Part shown: positions 1 through 8,714 of the stretch, one piece after another | Position numbering within the stretch: the first letter of the stretch is position 1 | Layout of the letters: every line of letters starts with the position of its first letter | DNA from: Nonomuraea endophytica | GTDB lineage: Bacteria > Actinomycetota > Actinomycetes > Streptosporangiales > Streptosporangiaceae | DNA: 64,000 nt | Assembly: GCF_014203235.1 (NCBI RefSeq) | Contig: NZ_JACHIN010000012.1 | Coordinates: forward strand, 85,111 to 149,110 | Reading direction: 5' to 3' | Made by a program: the position numbers and the translations under genes | Notes under the pieces: generated by a model | What the model was told of the DNA's origin: nothing | Databases searched by the model: none | What the model saw: the letters and a program-made list of their open reading frames with translations, nothing else

Positions 1-1
1 G

Positions 2-1105
2 GTCACCAGGCGGCGCGAGCTGCGCCGGGTCGCGGTCCTGCGCATCAGCGGCGACTCCGCCCGCGCCGTACGCCCCCTGTTCGGCTGGCCGGCCGACCTC
101 CGTGACGCGGTCAACGCCGGCGCGGTGATCGTGGACGGCGGCGGCGGCCTTGAACGCGATGACTGGACACCTCTCGACCGGGCCGCCGTCAGCCGCTTCG
201 CCGCCGCCATGGCCGGTACCGCCGAGGCGTACGCCGTCGTCGGCCTGTTCTCGCCCCTGGACGCCGAGCAGGAGCAGGAGGCGGCCGAGCTGATCAGGGC
301 CGAGGTGGGCGACATGCCCATCGCCCTGTCGGCCGACCTGGGCTCGCTCGGCCTGCTGGAACGCGAGAACGCCACCATCCTGGACGCCGCCCTCTCCGGG
401 TTCGCCCAGACGGTGGCCGATGGCCTGGGCACGCTCTGCCCGGGCGCCGCCGTTTTCGTCACCCGCGGGGACGGCACGCTGATGAGCCTGGAGCACATGT
501 CCCGCCACCCCGGCCTCAGCCTGGGCAGCGGACCGGCCAGCGTGTTGCGCGGCGCCGGAGCGTTGACCGGGCTGGAGGACGCCGTGGTCGCCGACGTCGG
601 CGCCCGCCGGGTCAGGGTCGGCGTGCTGTCCGGCGGCTTCCCCGAGGAGGCCGTCGGTGGGGCGCGCATCGGCGGGGTCCCGGTCGGCTTCCGCATCCCG
701 GGGCTGATCAAGGTGGACCGGCCCGTCGACGACGCCGAACTGGCCGAGGCCGTGGATCGCCTGCAACCGGGTGCCGACCGGTTGCCGCTGGTGACCGTTG
801 GTGGCGGGGCGCAGGCCGTACAGCAAGGCATTCATCCCGAGCACGGGCTGGCGGCGGGCGCGATCGGCGCGGCCGTCAGTCCGGTCGGCGGCTTCTACGA
901 GCGGATCGTCCGGCTCCCGGACCGCGCCGCGGTGGCCGCCGCCATGGACGCGGTCATGGAAGAGGCCAGGGCGGTAGCCGTCCTGGCCGGGGCCGACCCC
1001 CGGCAGACAGTGATCATCCACGCCGACGAGACGCAGCTGGACTATCTGCCCGGCCCCTTCGTCAAACTCCGCGCGAGAGCGGCAGGTCCGCCGTCGCGCT
1101 GGTGA
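2..1105 (+). CDS. Hydantoinase/oxoprolinase-family paralogue, 5'-truncated by window, degenerate
   Basis: The frame is open from base 2, so the N-terminus lies outside the window. The 367 visible residues align by eye with the complete paralogue at 2464-3981: both have the RENATI segment, the DGTLM motif and a GGFP loop. Enzymes of this family use an actin-like (ASKHA) nucleotide fold for ATP-dependent ring opening. Here the phosphate motif DIGGTTTDVG of the downstream paralogue reads DVGARRVRVG, and the following block with the GIGGGS loop and Leu/Thr-rich segment is missing. It may therefore be a non-catalytic partner or a decaying copy. The stop is followed 27 bases later by the permease, so it probably belongs to the same operon. 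The family is clear; loss of activity is inference. Confidence 0.75.
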   Translation, partial: VTRRRELRRVAVLRISGDSARAVRPLFGWPADLRDAVNAGAVIVDGGGGLERDDWTPLDRAAVSRFAAAMAGTAEAYAVVGLFSPLDAEQEQEAAELIRAEVGDMPIALSADLGSLGLLERENATILDAALSGFAQTVADGLGTLCPGAAVFVTRGDGTLMSLEHMSRHPGLSLGSGPASVLRGAGALTGLEDAVVADVGARRVRVGVLSGGFPEEAVGGARIGGVPVGFRIPGLIKVDRPVDDAELAEAVDRLQPGADRLPLVTVGGGAQAVQQGIHPEHGLAAGAIGAAVSPVGGFYERIVRLPDRAAVAAAMDAVMEEARAVAVLAGADPRQTVIIHADETQLDYLPGPFVKLRARAAGPPSRW

Positions 1106-1132
1106 ACACCCCCCCGCAGAGAGGCAAGATCG

Positions 1133-2443
1133 ATGGTCGACGAGGACTACCCCCTCGAAAGGGTGCCCAAGAGCGCCCGTTTCCCCTGGTTCAACGTGGC
1201 AGTGCAGCGGTTCGGGCAACTGTCGGATCTGACGCAGTTCCTGCTCGGCGCCACCCTCGGCGCCGGGCTGTCCTTCTGGGACGCGTTCTGGGCGTTCACG
1301 CTCGGCTCGGTGATCCTTGAGGTCGTCTGCATCTTCGTCGGCATCGCCGGCATGCGCGAGGGCATGTCCACCTCGCTGCTGGCCCGCTGGACCGGGTTCG
1401 GCCGGTACGGGTCCACGATCATCGGCGTGATCATCACCTTGAGCCTGTTCGGCTGGTTCGGGGTGCAGACGGGCGTGTTCGCCGCCGGACTGCACGCGAT
1501 CATGCCGTGGCTGCCCTTCTGGCTCTGGGCGCTGGTCGCGGGGCTCGGGGTGACGCTGCTGGTGATCAAGGGGTTCAAGGCGATGGGGATGACGGCGTTC
1601 ATCACCGTGCCCGCGTTCCTCGGCCTGGCGGGCTGGGCGATCTGGGTGGAGCTCTCCCGGCACGACCTCGGGACGCTGGTGGCGTCCACGCCCTTCGGCG
1701 AGCCCATGACGATCGCGACCGGCGCCACCATCGTCGCCGGCTCCTACATCGTCGGCGCGGTCACCACGCCCGACATGACCAGGTTCAACCGCAGCACCGG
1801 TGACGTGGTCAAGCAGACGCTCGTCGGCATCTCGCTGGGCGAGTACGTCCTGGGCCTGGCGGGGGTGCTGCTGGCGTACGCGGTCAAGTCTTCCGACGTG
1901 ATCGCGATCATCACCGCGTCCTCCGGCGTGATCGGGGTCATCGTGCTGATCTCCGCCACCGTGAAGATCAACAACTGGAACCTGTACTCCGCCGTGCTCG
2001 GCCTGCTCAACGCGGTCGAGTCGACCATCGGCATAAGGCTGCACCGGGTCGCGGTCACCGTCGGCGTCGGCGTGCTGGGCAGTCTGCTGGCCGCCGCCGG
2101 GATCCTGGAACGTTTCACCGACTTCCTGCTGATCCTCGGCGTCGTCACCCCGCCGATCGCCGGGATCATGGTGGCCGAGTACTTCGTCGTCAGACGCTGG
2201 CGGCCCGTCCTGGACGCCTCCCGCGAGCGGGGCACGCTGCCGGAGACGGAGCCCACGTGGGTCCCGGCCACGCTGGTCATCTGGGCGGTGTCGGCGCTGA
2301 CCGGCTGGCTCAGCGAGCACTACCAGTGGTTCGGCATCCCGGCGCTCACCTCCCTGATCCTGGCCGGGGCGCTCTACATCGCCGCGGGCAAGCTCGGCCT
2401 CGTACGCGGCACCCGCGAGCAACAACTCCTCACCACCTCATAG
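1133..2443 (+). CDS. NCS1-family cytosine/purine/allantoin-type permease
   Basis: The 436-residue product is a polytopic membrane protein with about twelve hydrophobic segments. Its start resembles CodB-type members of the nucleobase:cation symporter-1 family (ERVPKSARFPWFNV, then FLLGATLGAGLSFWDAFWA). NCS1 proteins import nucleobases, hydantoins or allantoin with protons or sodium. The ATG at 1133 gives a full-length N-terminus. It lies between two hydantoinase-like genes, which suggests the substrate is a cyclic amide or ureide passed to them. The exact substrate cannot be read from sequence. Confidence 0.88.
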   Translation: MVDEDYPLERVPKSARFPWFNVAVQRFGQLSDLTQFLLGATLGAGLSFWDAFWAFTLGSVILEVVCIFVGIAGMREGMSTSLLARWTGFGRYGSTIIGVIITLSLFGWFGVQTGVFAAGLHAIMPWLPFWLWALVAGLGVTLLVIKGFKAMGMTAFITVPAFLGLAGWAIWVELSRHDLGTLVASTPFGEPMTIATGATIVAGSYIVGAVTTPDMTRFNRSTGDVVKQTLVGISLGEYVLGLAGVLLAYAVKSSDVIAIITASSGVIGVIVLISATVKINNWNLYSAVLGLLNAVESTIGIRLHRVAVTVGVGVLGSLLAAAGILERFTDFLLILGVVTPPIAGIMVAEYFVVRRWRPVLDASRERGTLPETEPTWVPATLVIWAVSALTGWLSEHYQWFGIPALTSLILAGALYIAAGKLGLVRGTREQQLLTTS

Positions 2444-2463
2444 ATCAGAAGGTTCCTCTCCCC

Positions 2464-3981
2464 ATGCGCATCGGCATCGACGTCGGCGGGACCAACACCG
2501 ACGCAGCCCTCATCGACGACGACGGCAAGGTCCTGGCCACCGTCAAGTCGCCCACCACGCACGACGTCACCGGCGGCGTCGCCGCGGCGCTGGCCGGGCT
2601 CGGCGCCACCGAGGTGACCGCCGTGATGATCGGCACCACCCACTTCGTCAACGCGCTGGTCGAGGCGGCCCGGCTGGAGCCGGTCGCCGCCGTCCGGCTC
2701 GGCCTGCCCGCCACCGCCGCCCTGCCGCCTCTGGTCGACTGGCCGGTACGGCTGCGCGAGGTCGTCGAAGGCGCCACCTACCTGTGCCACGGCGGCCACG
2801 AGTACGACGGCGCCCCGATCTCCGACCTCGACCCCGGCGAGCTCAGGAAGGTGGCGGCCGACATCCGCCGCCGCGGGCTGCGCTCGGTCGCGATCTCCTC
2901 GGTGTTCTCGCCGGTCAGCGCCGGCTCCGAGGTCGAGGCCGCCAAGATCCTGGCCGCCGAGCTCGGCCCCGGAGTCCACCTGTCGGTCTCCAGCGAGATC
3001 GGCCGCGTCGGGCTGCTGGCCAGGGAGAACGCCACCATCGTGAACGCCGCCCTGAGCAGGCTGGCCGAACGCACCGTCGAGGCGTTCGGGCAGGCGCTGC
3101 GGGTGGCGGGCATCGACGCGCCCCTGTTCCTGTCACAGAACGACGGCACGCTGATGGACGTCGCGCACGCCCGCCGGTATCCGGTGCTCACGTTCGCCTC
3201 CGGGCCGACCAACTCCATGCGCGGCGCGGCGTACCTGTCGGGGCTGAGCGACTGCGCGGTGGTCGACATCGGCGGGACCACCACCGACGTCGGCATCCTG
3301 GCCGGGGGTTTCCCGCGTGAGGCCGCGGGGGAGGCGCTGGTCGCCGAGGTGCGGACCAACTTCCGCATCCCCGACGTGCTGTCCATCGGCATCGGCGGCG
3401 GCTCGATCATCTCGTCCGACGGTACGGCGGGCCCGCGCAGCGTCGGCTACCGGCTCACCGAGCAGGCTCTGGTGTTCGGCGGGTCCACGCTGACCGCCAC
3501 CGACCTGGCCGTGGCCGCCGGCCGGGCGGCGATCGGCGACCCGGGACACGTGTCGGAGGTGTCGTACGCGGGACCGCTCAAGGACATCGAGGCGCGGGTG
3601 GCCGAGGCCGTCGACCGGATGCGCACCTCGTCGGCCCCGCTGCCCGTCGTCCTGGTGGGCGGCGGCAGCATCCTCATCGACACCCTGCCCGGCTTCACCG
3701 ACGTGCGGCGGCCCGACCACTTCGAGGTGGCCAACGCGGTCGGCGCCGCCATCGCCCAGGTGGGCGGGGAAGTGGATCGCGTGTTCTCGGGGCCGCGCGA
3801 AGCCGTACTCCAGGAAGCCAAGGACGAGGCCACCGGCCGCGCCGAGCGGGCGGGCGCGCGCACGGGCAGCGTGCGGATCGTGGACGTGGAAGAGATCCCG
3901 CTCGCCTACCTGCCCGGCGACGCCACCCGCATCCGCGTGAAGGCCGTCGGCGACCTGGACCTGGAGAAGATCAATGCGTGA
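2464..3981 (+). CDS. Hydantoinase/oxoprolinase family protein (complete)
   Basis: The product is 505 residues. It starts with MRIGIDVGGTNTDAALID, the N-terminal ATP/phosphate loop of the hydantoinase A / 5-oxoprolinase family, and carries a second phosphate motif VVDIGGTTTDVG near residue 265 plus a GIGGGSI loop. These soluble enzymes couple ATP hydrolysis to opening of cyclic amides, often with a B subunit. No HyuB-type gene follows; a DUF917 gene does, an arrangement common for HyuA-DUF917 pairs. The ATG at 2464 is chosen because the ASKHA loop begins there; longer upstream frames run into the permease gene. It overlaps the next gene by 8 bases, indicating translational coupling. Confidence 0.9.
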   Translation: MRIGIDVGGTNTDAALIDDDGKVLATVKSPTTHDVTGGVAAALAGLGATEVTAVMIGTTHFVNALVEAARLEPVAAVRLGLPATAALPPLVDWPVRLREVVEGATYLCHGGHEYDGAPISDLDPGELRKVAADIRRRGLRSVAISSVFSPVSAGSEVEAAKILAAELGPGVHLSVSSEIGRVGLLARENATIVNAALSRLAERTVEAFGQALRVAGIDAPLFLSQNDGTLMDVAHARRYPVLTFASGPTNSMRGAAYLSGLSDCAVVDIGGTTTDVGILAGGFPREAAGEALVAEVRTNFRIPDVLSIGIGGGSIISSDGTAGPRSVGYRLTEQALVFGGSTLTATDLAVAAGRAAIGDPGHVSEVSYAGPLKDIEARVAEAVDRMRTSSAPLPVVLVGGGSILIDTLPGFTDVRRPDHFEVANAVGAAIAQVGGEVDRVFSGPREAVLQEAKDEATGRAERAGARTGSVRIVDVEEIPLAYLPGDATRIRVKAVGDLDLEKINA

Positions 3982-5041
3982 GATCACCGAAGACCTGCTC
4001 GACGACATGGCCAGGGGAGCTGGCATCCTCGGCACCGGGGGCGGCGGCGACCCCTACGTCGGCAAGCTGCTGGCCCGCGAGGCGATCCGCCGGCACGGCC
4101 CGGTGCCCCTGTACTCGATCGACGAGGTGCCGGCCGACGCCACCGTCGTGCCGATCTCCACGATGGGCGCGCCCACGGTGATGCTGGAGAAGCTGCCCGC
4201 CGGGACCGAGGAACTGGCCGTCCTGCGCGCCCTGGAGGCCGTGATCGGGCGGCCCGCCACGCACATCGTGCCCATCGAGATCGGCGGCATGAACTCGCTC
4301 ATCCCCATCGCCGCGGCCGCCCAGGCGGGACTGCCCCTGGTCGACGGCGACGCCATGGGCCGCGCCTTCCCCGAGGCGCAGATGGTCCTGCCCACGCTCA
4401 TGGGGGTGCGCAACACGCCGATGGCGCTGGCCGACGACAAGGGCAACACGCTCGTCGTGGACGCGGTCTCCAACCACTGGGCCGAGAAGATCGCCAGGGC
4501 GGCGTGCGTACGGATGGGCTGCCAGCTCTCCTCCGCCGACACCGTCCTGCGCGGGTCGCAGCTGCGTGACGGGCTGGTTCCCGCCACACTCACCCTGGCG
4601 GAAGACCTGGGCCGTGCCGTACGGCTGGCGCGCGCCGCGCACAGCTCGCCGGTCGGGGCCGCGCTGGCCGTACTGGATGGGACGGAGCTGTTCGCGGGCA
4701 AGGTCGTCGACGTCGAGCGCCGCACGACCGGCGGCTTCGCCCGCGGCACGGCGCGCCTGGAGTCGTCGCACGGGGCGCTGGAGCTCAGCTTCCAGAACGA
4801 GCATCTGCTGGCCAGCCGCGGCGGCAGGACCGTGGCCACCACCCCCGACCTGATCTGCGTCCTGGACACCGAGTCCGGCGAACCGGTCACCACCGAGGCG
4901 CTCCGCTACGGCCTGCGGGTCACCGTCATCGGCGCGCCCTGCGACCCGCGCTGGCGCACGCCCGAGGGCCTGGAGCTGGCCGGGCCGCGCTACTTCGGTT
5001 ACGACTGCGACTACGAGCCGCTGGCGGGCCGTCCGTCTTGA
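3974..5041 (+). CDS. DUF917 domain-containing protein
   Basis: The 355-residue product matches the DUF917 family, with the typical N-terminus ILGTGGGGDPYVGK and the internal GGMNSLIP and DGDAMGRAFPE blocks. DUF917 proteins are usually encoded beside hydantoinase/oxoprolinase-like genes and are thought to act with them, but their biochemical role is not firmly known. The ATG lies inside the 3' end of the preceding gene, so the two are probably co-translated. The TGA stop lies inside the -35 hexamer of the next promoter, so the operon ends here without room for a separate terminator. Confidence 0.85.
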   Translation: MREITEDLLDDMARGAGILGTGGGGDPYVGKLLAREAIRRHGPVPLYSIDEVPADATVVPISTMGAPTVMLEKLPAGTEELAVLRALEAVIGRPATHIVPIEIGGMNSLIPIAAAAQAGLPLVDGDAMGRAFPEAQMVLPTLMGVRNTPMALADDKGNTLVVDAVSNHWAEKIARAACVRMGCQLSSADTVLRGSQLRDGLVPATLTLAEDLGRAVRLARAAHSSPVGAALAVLDGTELFAGKVVDVERRTTGGFARGTARLESSHGALELSFQNEHLLASRGGRTVATTPDLICVLDTESGEPVTTEALRYGLRVTVIGAPCDPRWRTPEGLELAGPRYFGYDCDYEPLAGRPS

Positions 5042-5088
5042 CATGCAGCCGGATGGCTGCCTAAATTAAAGGCAGCCAAACGACTGCA
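5038..5088 (+). promoter_or_regulatory. Promoter with two operator dyads for the ArsR-SRPBCC gene
   Basis: TTGACA (5038-5043) and TAAATT (5062-5067) are spaced by 18 bases. The spacer is itself an imperfect dyad, TGCAGCCGGATGGCTGCC (5044-5061). A second copy, GGCAGCCAAACGACTGCA (5071-5088), follows the -10. The two copies are inverted relative to each other, so GGCTGCC/GGCAGCC also forms a stem across the -10. Occupation by the ArsR protein encoded just downstream would block RNA polymerase, which predicts autorepression. Confidence 0.75.
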
Positions 5089-5104
5089 TATCGACAGGGC
5101 GAGC

Positions 5105-5896
5105 ATGGACGAGGTCTTCAAGGCACTGGCCGATCCGAGCCGTCGCGCACTGCTCGACTCGCTCAACGCCCGCAACGGGCAGACGCTGCGCGAGCTGTGC
5201 GCCGGACTCGACATGGCCAGACAGTCCGTCAGCAAGCACCTCGCGGTGCTGGAGGAGGCCGAACTCGTCGCCACCGTGCGGCGGGGGCGGGAGAAGCTGC
5301 ACTACCTCAACGCCGCGCCCGTGCACGAGATCGCCCATCGGTGGATCAGCCGCTACGACCAGCCCAGGGTCCAAGCCCTGGCGGACCTGAAACTCGCCCT
5401 GGAGGAGACCCCGATGGACGCCCCGACCTTCGTCTACACCACCTACATCCGCACCACCCCGCAGAAGCTGTGGCAGGCGCTGACCGACCCCGCCTTCACC
5501 CGCCGCTACTGGGCCACGGAGTTCACCACGGACTGGTCCGCCGGCTCGCCGATGACCTGGGACAACCACGGCGTGCTGCTCAGCGACCCGGAGCAGGTCG
5601 TGCTGGAGGCCGAGCCCTACACGCGGCTCTCCTATACCTGGCACGCCATCACCCCGGAGCTCGCCAAGCGCTTCGGCTGGGACGACGAACTCCTCGCCCG
5701 GCTCTCCGGCGAGCCCCGCTCGAAGGTCACCTTCACGATCGAGGAGAACGCGCAGGTCGTGAAGCTCACCGTCGTGCACGACGGCTTCGAGCCCGGATCG
5801 AGCCTGGCCGAGATGGTCAGCCACGGCTGGCCGAACGTGATCGCTAGCCTGAAGACGCTGCTGGAGACGGGCGAACCGCTGCCGGAAGACGCGTGA
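5105..5896 (+). CDS. ArsR-type HTH fused to SRPBCC (AHSA1-like) domain
   Basis: The 263-residue protein has an N-terminal winged helix (about residues 1-95; ALADPSRRALLDSL and the recognition helix region MARQSVSKHLAVLEEA). A START/SRPBCC domain of the AHSA1 type follows (about 105-255; LWQALTDPAFTRRYW, GSPMTW). Such fusions are frequent in actinobacteria and are presumed ligand-responsive repressors; the ligand pocket would be the SRPBCC part. No metal-binding Cys motif is present in the HTH half, so it is unlikely to be a metal sensor. Its promoter carries two dyads consistent with autoregulation. The 3' end overlaps the convergent gene by 53 bases. Confidence 0.88.
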   Translation: MDEVFKALADPSRRALLDSLNARNGQTLRELCAGLDMARQSVSKHLAVLEEAELVATVRRGREKLHYLNAAPVHEIAHRWISRYDQPRVQALADLKLALEETPMDAPTFVYTTYIRTTPQKLWQALTDPAFTRRYWATEFTTDWSAGSPMTWDNHGVLLSDPEQVVLEAEPYTRLSYTWHAITPELAKRFGWDDELLARLSGEPRSKVTFTIEENAQVVKLTVVHDGFEPGSSLAEMVSHGWPNVIASLKTLLETGEPLPEDA

Positions 5897-7034
5897 TGTA
5901 CACGTTCATGCCGGTGAAGTCGAGGGTGACGCTGTAGGGCTTGTAGAAGGCGTGGGCGAAGTCGGCCAGCTTGTAGAACCCTTCGTCGCCGAGCGTGCTC
6001 TTCCCGCCCGCGTAGCAGTAGGCGCCCTTGGCGGTGGCGTCGCCGAGGCGTACCTCCCTGGGATAGCACGGGTAGGCGACGACCGGCTGCCCTCCGGCAT
6101 AGCCGTCCATCGGACGGTCGCGGTCGACGCCGATCCCCAGCCGCTTGGCGGTATCCGCGGAGATGCCCGCCACCTGCTCGCCGGTGCCTCCGAGGTTCAG
6201 CGCCACCACCCCGGTCTCTGAGCCCGCGACACTGCCCTCGGTGTGCAGCAGATGCTCACCGGCCAGCCACAGCGGCAGCGGCTTCACACCCGCTCGTGCG
6301 GCTGTTTCGGGGGTACGGCGGCGCAGAATCAGCGACCGGCCCGCGTAATCGAACGTGGACAGGAAATGGTAGAAGATCCACGTGCCGATCATGCCGTCGA
6401 TGTCTTCGTCCGAGTCCGGCTCCGACCACCCCACGGGGATGTTGCGTAGTTCGATGCCGCCCAGCTTGAAGGACTCCAGCACCCCGTAATACAGCCAGAT
6501 GACGTCGCCGAAGGCCTCGATCTTCTGCTTGGCCACAGCGCGCAGCCCGGCCTCCTTGGCGACTTTCGCGCTCACCCCCAAACCGCCGACGCGCGTGTAG
6601 AACGAGAACCTCTTGGGTGGTCCGCCATTGACCGAGGCCTCTACCAGCGGAAACGGATCCGTCTCCAGCCACGGCAGCCGCGCGACGTCGCCGTGGATCT
6701 GGTACGGCCGGCCGCGGAAAGCCGCGAACTGTTTGGCGTAGGCCTCCTCGCCGGCTGTTTTCCAGCAGGGTGCGGCGAGGGCGAACTTGTCCTGCCGCGT
6801 GTAGCAGTCGGCCAGCAACCGGTTGGTCCGCTTGTCGCCGGGGGCCAGGTGGAGGGCCATCGTGAGGTACTTCTCGGCGTTGGCGAATTCGTTGCCGAGC
6901 AGGGCCACGTAGCCGCGTTGCCGTACGGCGTGGAGGTTCTTGGGGTCCTTTTTCAGCAGTTCCTCATACGCGCGGCCGGCCCGCTCGAACTTCCCGGCCC
7001 TGAACAGCGCGTCCGCGGCTAGAGCAGTAACCAA
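5844..7034 (-). CDS. TPR protein with degenerate retropepsin-like region
   Basis: This is a soluble protein of 396 residues. The N-terminal third contains two or three TPR-like helical repeats (ADALFRAGKFERAGRAYEEL, then EFANAEKYLTMALHLAPGD). The rest resembles two copies of an aspartic-protease-like beta fold, in which the usual Asp-Thr-Gly position reads FSFYTRVGG, so the catalytic Asp appears absent. I chose the TTG at 7034 because AAGAAGGAG lies 6 bases upstream. A GTG at 7064 would add ten residues but has no good ribosome site. Function is unknown; peptide or protein binding rather than proteolysis is an inference. Confidence 0.6.
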   Translation of the reverse strand: MVTALAADALFRAGKFERAGRAYEELLKKDPKNLHAVRQRGYVALLGNEFANAEKYLTMALHLAPGDKRTNRLLADCYTRQDKFALAAPCWKTAGEEAYAKQFAAFRGRPYQIHGDVARLPWLETDPFPLVEASVNGGPPKRFSFYTRVGGLGVSAKVAKEAGLRAVAKQKIEAFGDVIWLYYGVLESFKLGGIELRNIPVGWSEPDSDEDIDGMIGTWIFYHFLSTFDYAGRSLILRRRTPETAARAGVKPLPLWLAGEHLLHTEGSVAGSETGVVALNLGGTGEQVAGISADTAKRLGIGVDRDRPMDGYAGGQPVVAYPCYPREVRLGDATAKGAYCYAGGKSTLGDEGFYKLADFAHAFYKPYSVTLDFTGMNVYITRLPAAVRPSPAASSG

Positions 7035-7188
7035 GGCCGTCTCCTTCTTTGTGATCGCACCCACCCACTATTGGCAAGCCGTGTTCCCGCTTCGTCCTCG
7101 CCGTGTCATGGCTGTGTCACCGGTGGTTTGCGGCCCGATCCTGCGGACAGGGGAAAGGTCCGAGACGAAGAGACCTAGGGGAATCGAT

Positions 7189-7401
7189 ATGGGCCTGGAC
7201 GACAAGGTTTCCAACAAGGCCGAGGAAGTCGGCGGCAAGGTCAAGGAGGGCCTCGGGCGCGCGACCGACGACAAGCGCCTTGAGGCCGAAGGGCGGGCCG
7301 ACCAGAGCAAGAGCAAGCTCAAGCAGGCCGGCGAGAAGGTCAAGGACGCGGCCAAGAACGTCAAGGACGCGATCACCCCTGACTCGAAGGACCGGCGCTA
7401 G
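7189..7401 (+). CDS. CsbD-family small stress protein
   Basis: The product is a 70-residue, highly charged, Lys/Ala/Glu-rich protein with the CsbD pattern (KVSNKAEEVGGKVKEGLGRA). CsbD-like proteins are abundant general-stress proteins of unknown biochemical role. The ATG at 7189 is preceded by AGGGGA at a good distance; longer in-frame starts upstream have no such support. It is monocistronic, with a strong hairpin 12 bases after the stop. Confidence 0.88.
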   Translation: MGLDDKVSNKAEEVGGKVKEGLGRATDDKRLEAEGRADQSKSKLKQAGEKVKDAAKNVKDAITPDSKDRR

Positions 7402-7413
7402 GAACACGAACCC

Positions 7414-7450
7414 GCAGAAGGCGGCATCCATCGAGGATGCCGCCTTCTGC
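7414..7450. terminator. Bidirectional hairpin terminator
   Basis: GCAGAAGGCGGCATCC (7414-7429) pairs perfectly with 7435-7450 around a 5-base loop ATCGA: a 16-bp stem. It sits between the convergent CsbD gene and the PPOX gene and can serve both strands. Confidence 0.9.
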
Positions 7451-7454
7451 CGTC

Positions 7455-7967
7455 TCAGCCGAGGCCGGTCAAGCGCCATCGGGTGGCGCTGAACCCGTTC
7501 TCCTTGCCGAACGCGAACACCCGCGCCGGCTCGACCGCGTAGACGTGCCGAGGGTCGGTGTCGGCCGGGTCGTAGAACTCGCCGTCTCTGACGACCGGAT
7601 GCCACCACGGATACTTGGGCGGAAACAGCTCCGCGATCTGGCCCAGCCGGTCCGTGTCCCGGACCCGATGGGCGGTGCCTTCGAGGACCAGGTCGACCTC
7701 AGGACCGGGCACCGTGATCGCGCAGCCGTCGTTCCGCGTGAGGTTGCGGGCCTTGCGGGCCTGACTGAAGGTGACGAAACAGACCGTATCTTCGAGCCAG
7801 ACAGCCAGCACCGGCACCACGTGCGGCCGCCCGTCCCGGTCGGTGGTGGCGAGCAGGTAGTCGCCCGCTCCGGCCACCCGCGTGCGTACGTCGGCCCAGC
7901 TGAGAGCTGTCAGCGGTGTGCCGTGAGGACTGGACAGTTGCTCGGGGACGGGCGTGTAGGTCGTCAT
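7455..7967 (-). CDS. Pyridoxamine 5'-phosphate oxidase-like flavin protein
   Basis: The product is 170 residues with the split-barrel flavin-binding pattern YLLATTDRDGRPHVVPV followed by FVTFSQARKARNL. Members bind FMN or F420 and reduce or oxidise small molecules; the substrate here is unknown. Two ATGs are possible (7973 and 7967). I prefer 7967 because the -10 hexamer TAGCGT ends exactly 7 bases before it, which fits a leaderless transcript. The hydrolase gene at 9370 shows the same geometry and the same upstream box. The gene ends 5 bases from a shared terminator hairpin. Confidence 0.8.
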   Translation of the reverse strand: MTTYTPVPEQLSSPHGTPLTALSWADVRTRVAGAGDYLLATTDRDGRPHVVPVLAVWLEDTVCFVTFSQARKARNLTRNDGCAITVPGPEVDLVLEGTAHRVRDTDRLGQIAELFPPKYPWWHPVVRDGEFYDPADTDPRHVYAVEPARVFAFGKENGFSATRWRLTGLG

Positions 7968-7974
7968 ACCCATG

Positions 7975-8019
7975 ACGCTAGGCGGATCGGCTCATTACGA
8001 AAAGCGATGGTTTCCGATC
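7975..8019 (-). promoter_or_regulatory. Leaderless promoter with shared 28-bp box (copy 1)
   Basis: On the minus strand the box begins GATCGGAAACCATCGC and ends CGTAATGA (8019 to 7992). It matches 26 of 28 bases at 9317-9344. A -10 TAGCGT (7980-7975) follows 11 bases later and precedes the ATG at 7967 by 7 bases. Confidence 0.7.
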
Positions 8020-8044
8020 GAGGCAATCGTAGTGAGCGATGCTC

Positions 8045-8620
8045 CTATCGGCTGCCGGCGATCTGGGTGACGAGGAGGTCGAGCCGCTCCGTCTGGCCGT
8101 CCGGGCGGATGCGGCCGCCGGCCGACAGGGCGGCCATGCCGTGCAACGCGCTCCAGGTGACCTCGGCGAACAGTTCGCGGCGCGGGTTGTCCGGGCGGAA
8201 GCAGTTCACGAACTCGTCGAAGCCTGCGCGCAGCGGGGGCGGAGTCTCGGCGTGCGCGAACTTCACGTCGGTCGGCAGGACGAACATGGCCTGGTAGAGG
8301 GCGGGATGCTCGGCCGCGAACTCCAGGTAGGCGCGGCAGACGGCATGCAGTGCCTGGGGCGGCTCGGGGGTGGCCGGCCGGGCGTCGCGCAGGCGGACCG
8401 CGAGTTCGCCGAAGCCCTCGATGGCGACGGCGCGCAGGATGGCGTCCTTCCCGTCGAAGTGGCTGTAGAGCACGGGCTGGCTGTACTCGACGCGCTCGGC
8501 CAGCCTTCGCGTGGTCACCGCCTCCCATCCTTCGGCCTCCGCCAGTTCGCGGGCGGCCGTGATGATCAGCTGATGGCGTTGGGCACGCTCGCGTTCGCGG
8601 CGATTGGTGATAGCGGACAT
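8045..8620 (-). CDS. TetR/AcrR-family transcriptional regulator
   Basis: The 191-residue product has an N-terminal TetR DNA-binding domain (IITAARELAEAEGWEAVTTR, recognition helix near YSQPVLYSHFDGKD) and a helical ligand domain. It is divergent from the small membrane protein at 8715. The 94-base gap between them holds a perfect 15-bp palindrome, the likely operator, so it probably represses that gene and itself. Its ligand is unknown. Confidence 0.9.
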   Translation of the reverse strand: MSAITNRRERERAQRHQLIITAARELAEAEGWEAVTTRRLAERVEYSQPVLYSHFDGKDAILRAVAIEGFGELAVRLRDARPATPEPPQALHAVCRAYLEFAAEHPALYQAMFVLPTDVKFAHAETPPPLRAGFDEFVNCFRPDNPRRELFAEVTWSALHGMAALSAGGRIRPDGQTERLDLLVTQIAGSR

Positions 8621-8636
8621 GACATCAGCATAGCAA

Positions 8637-8694
8637 CGCTAGAAATCGTGTCCACGATAGGTGTATCGTCGCTATCACTTCTAGCGCCGCTAGA
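8637..8694. promoter_or_regulatory. Operator region between TetR gene and DUF4267-like gene
   Basis: TCTAGCG-C-CGCTAGA (8680-8694) is a perfect dyad. A second copy of the half-site CGCTAGA lies at 8637-8643, preceded by an imperfect partner. Both sit in the divergent promoter region, so binding by the 8045-8620 TetR protein could control both directions. Confidence 0.7.
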
Positions 8695-8714
8695 TTTTGA
8701 GAGAGGGACCACTC

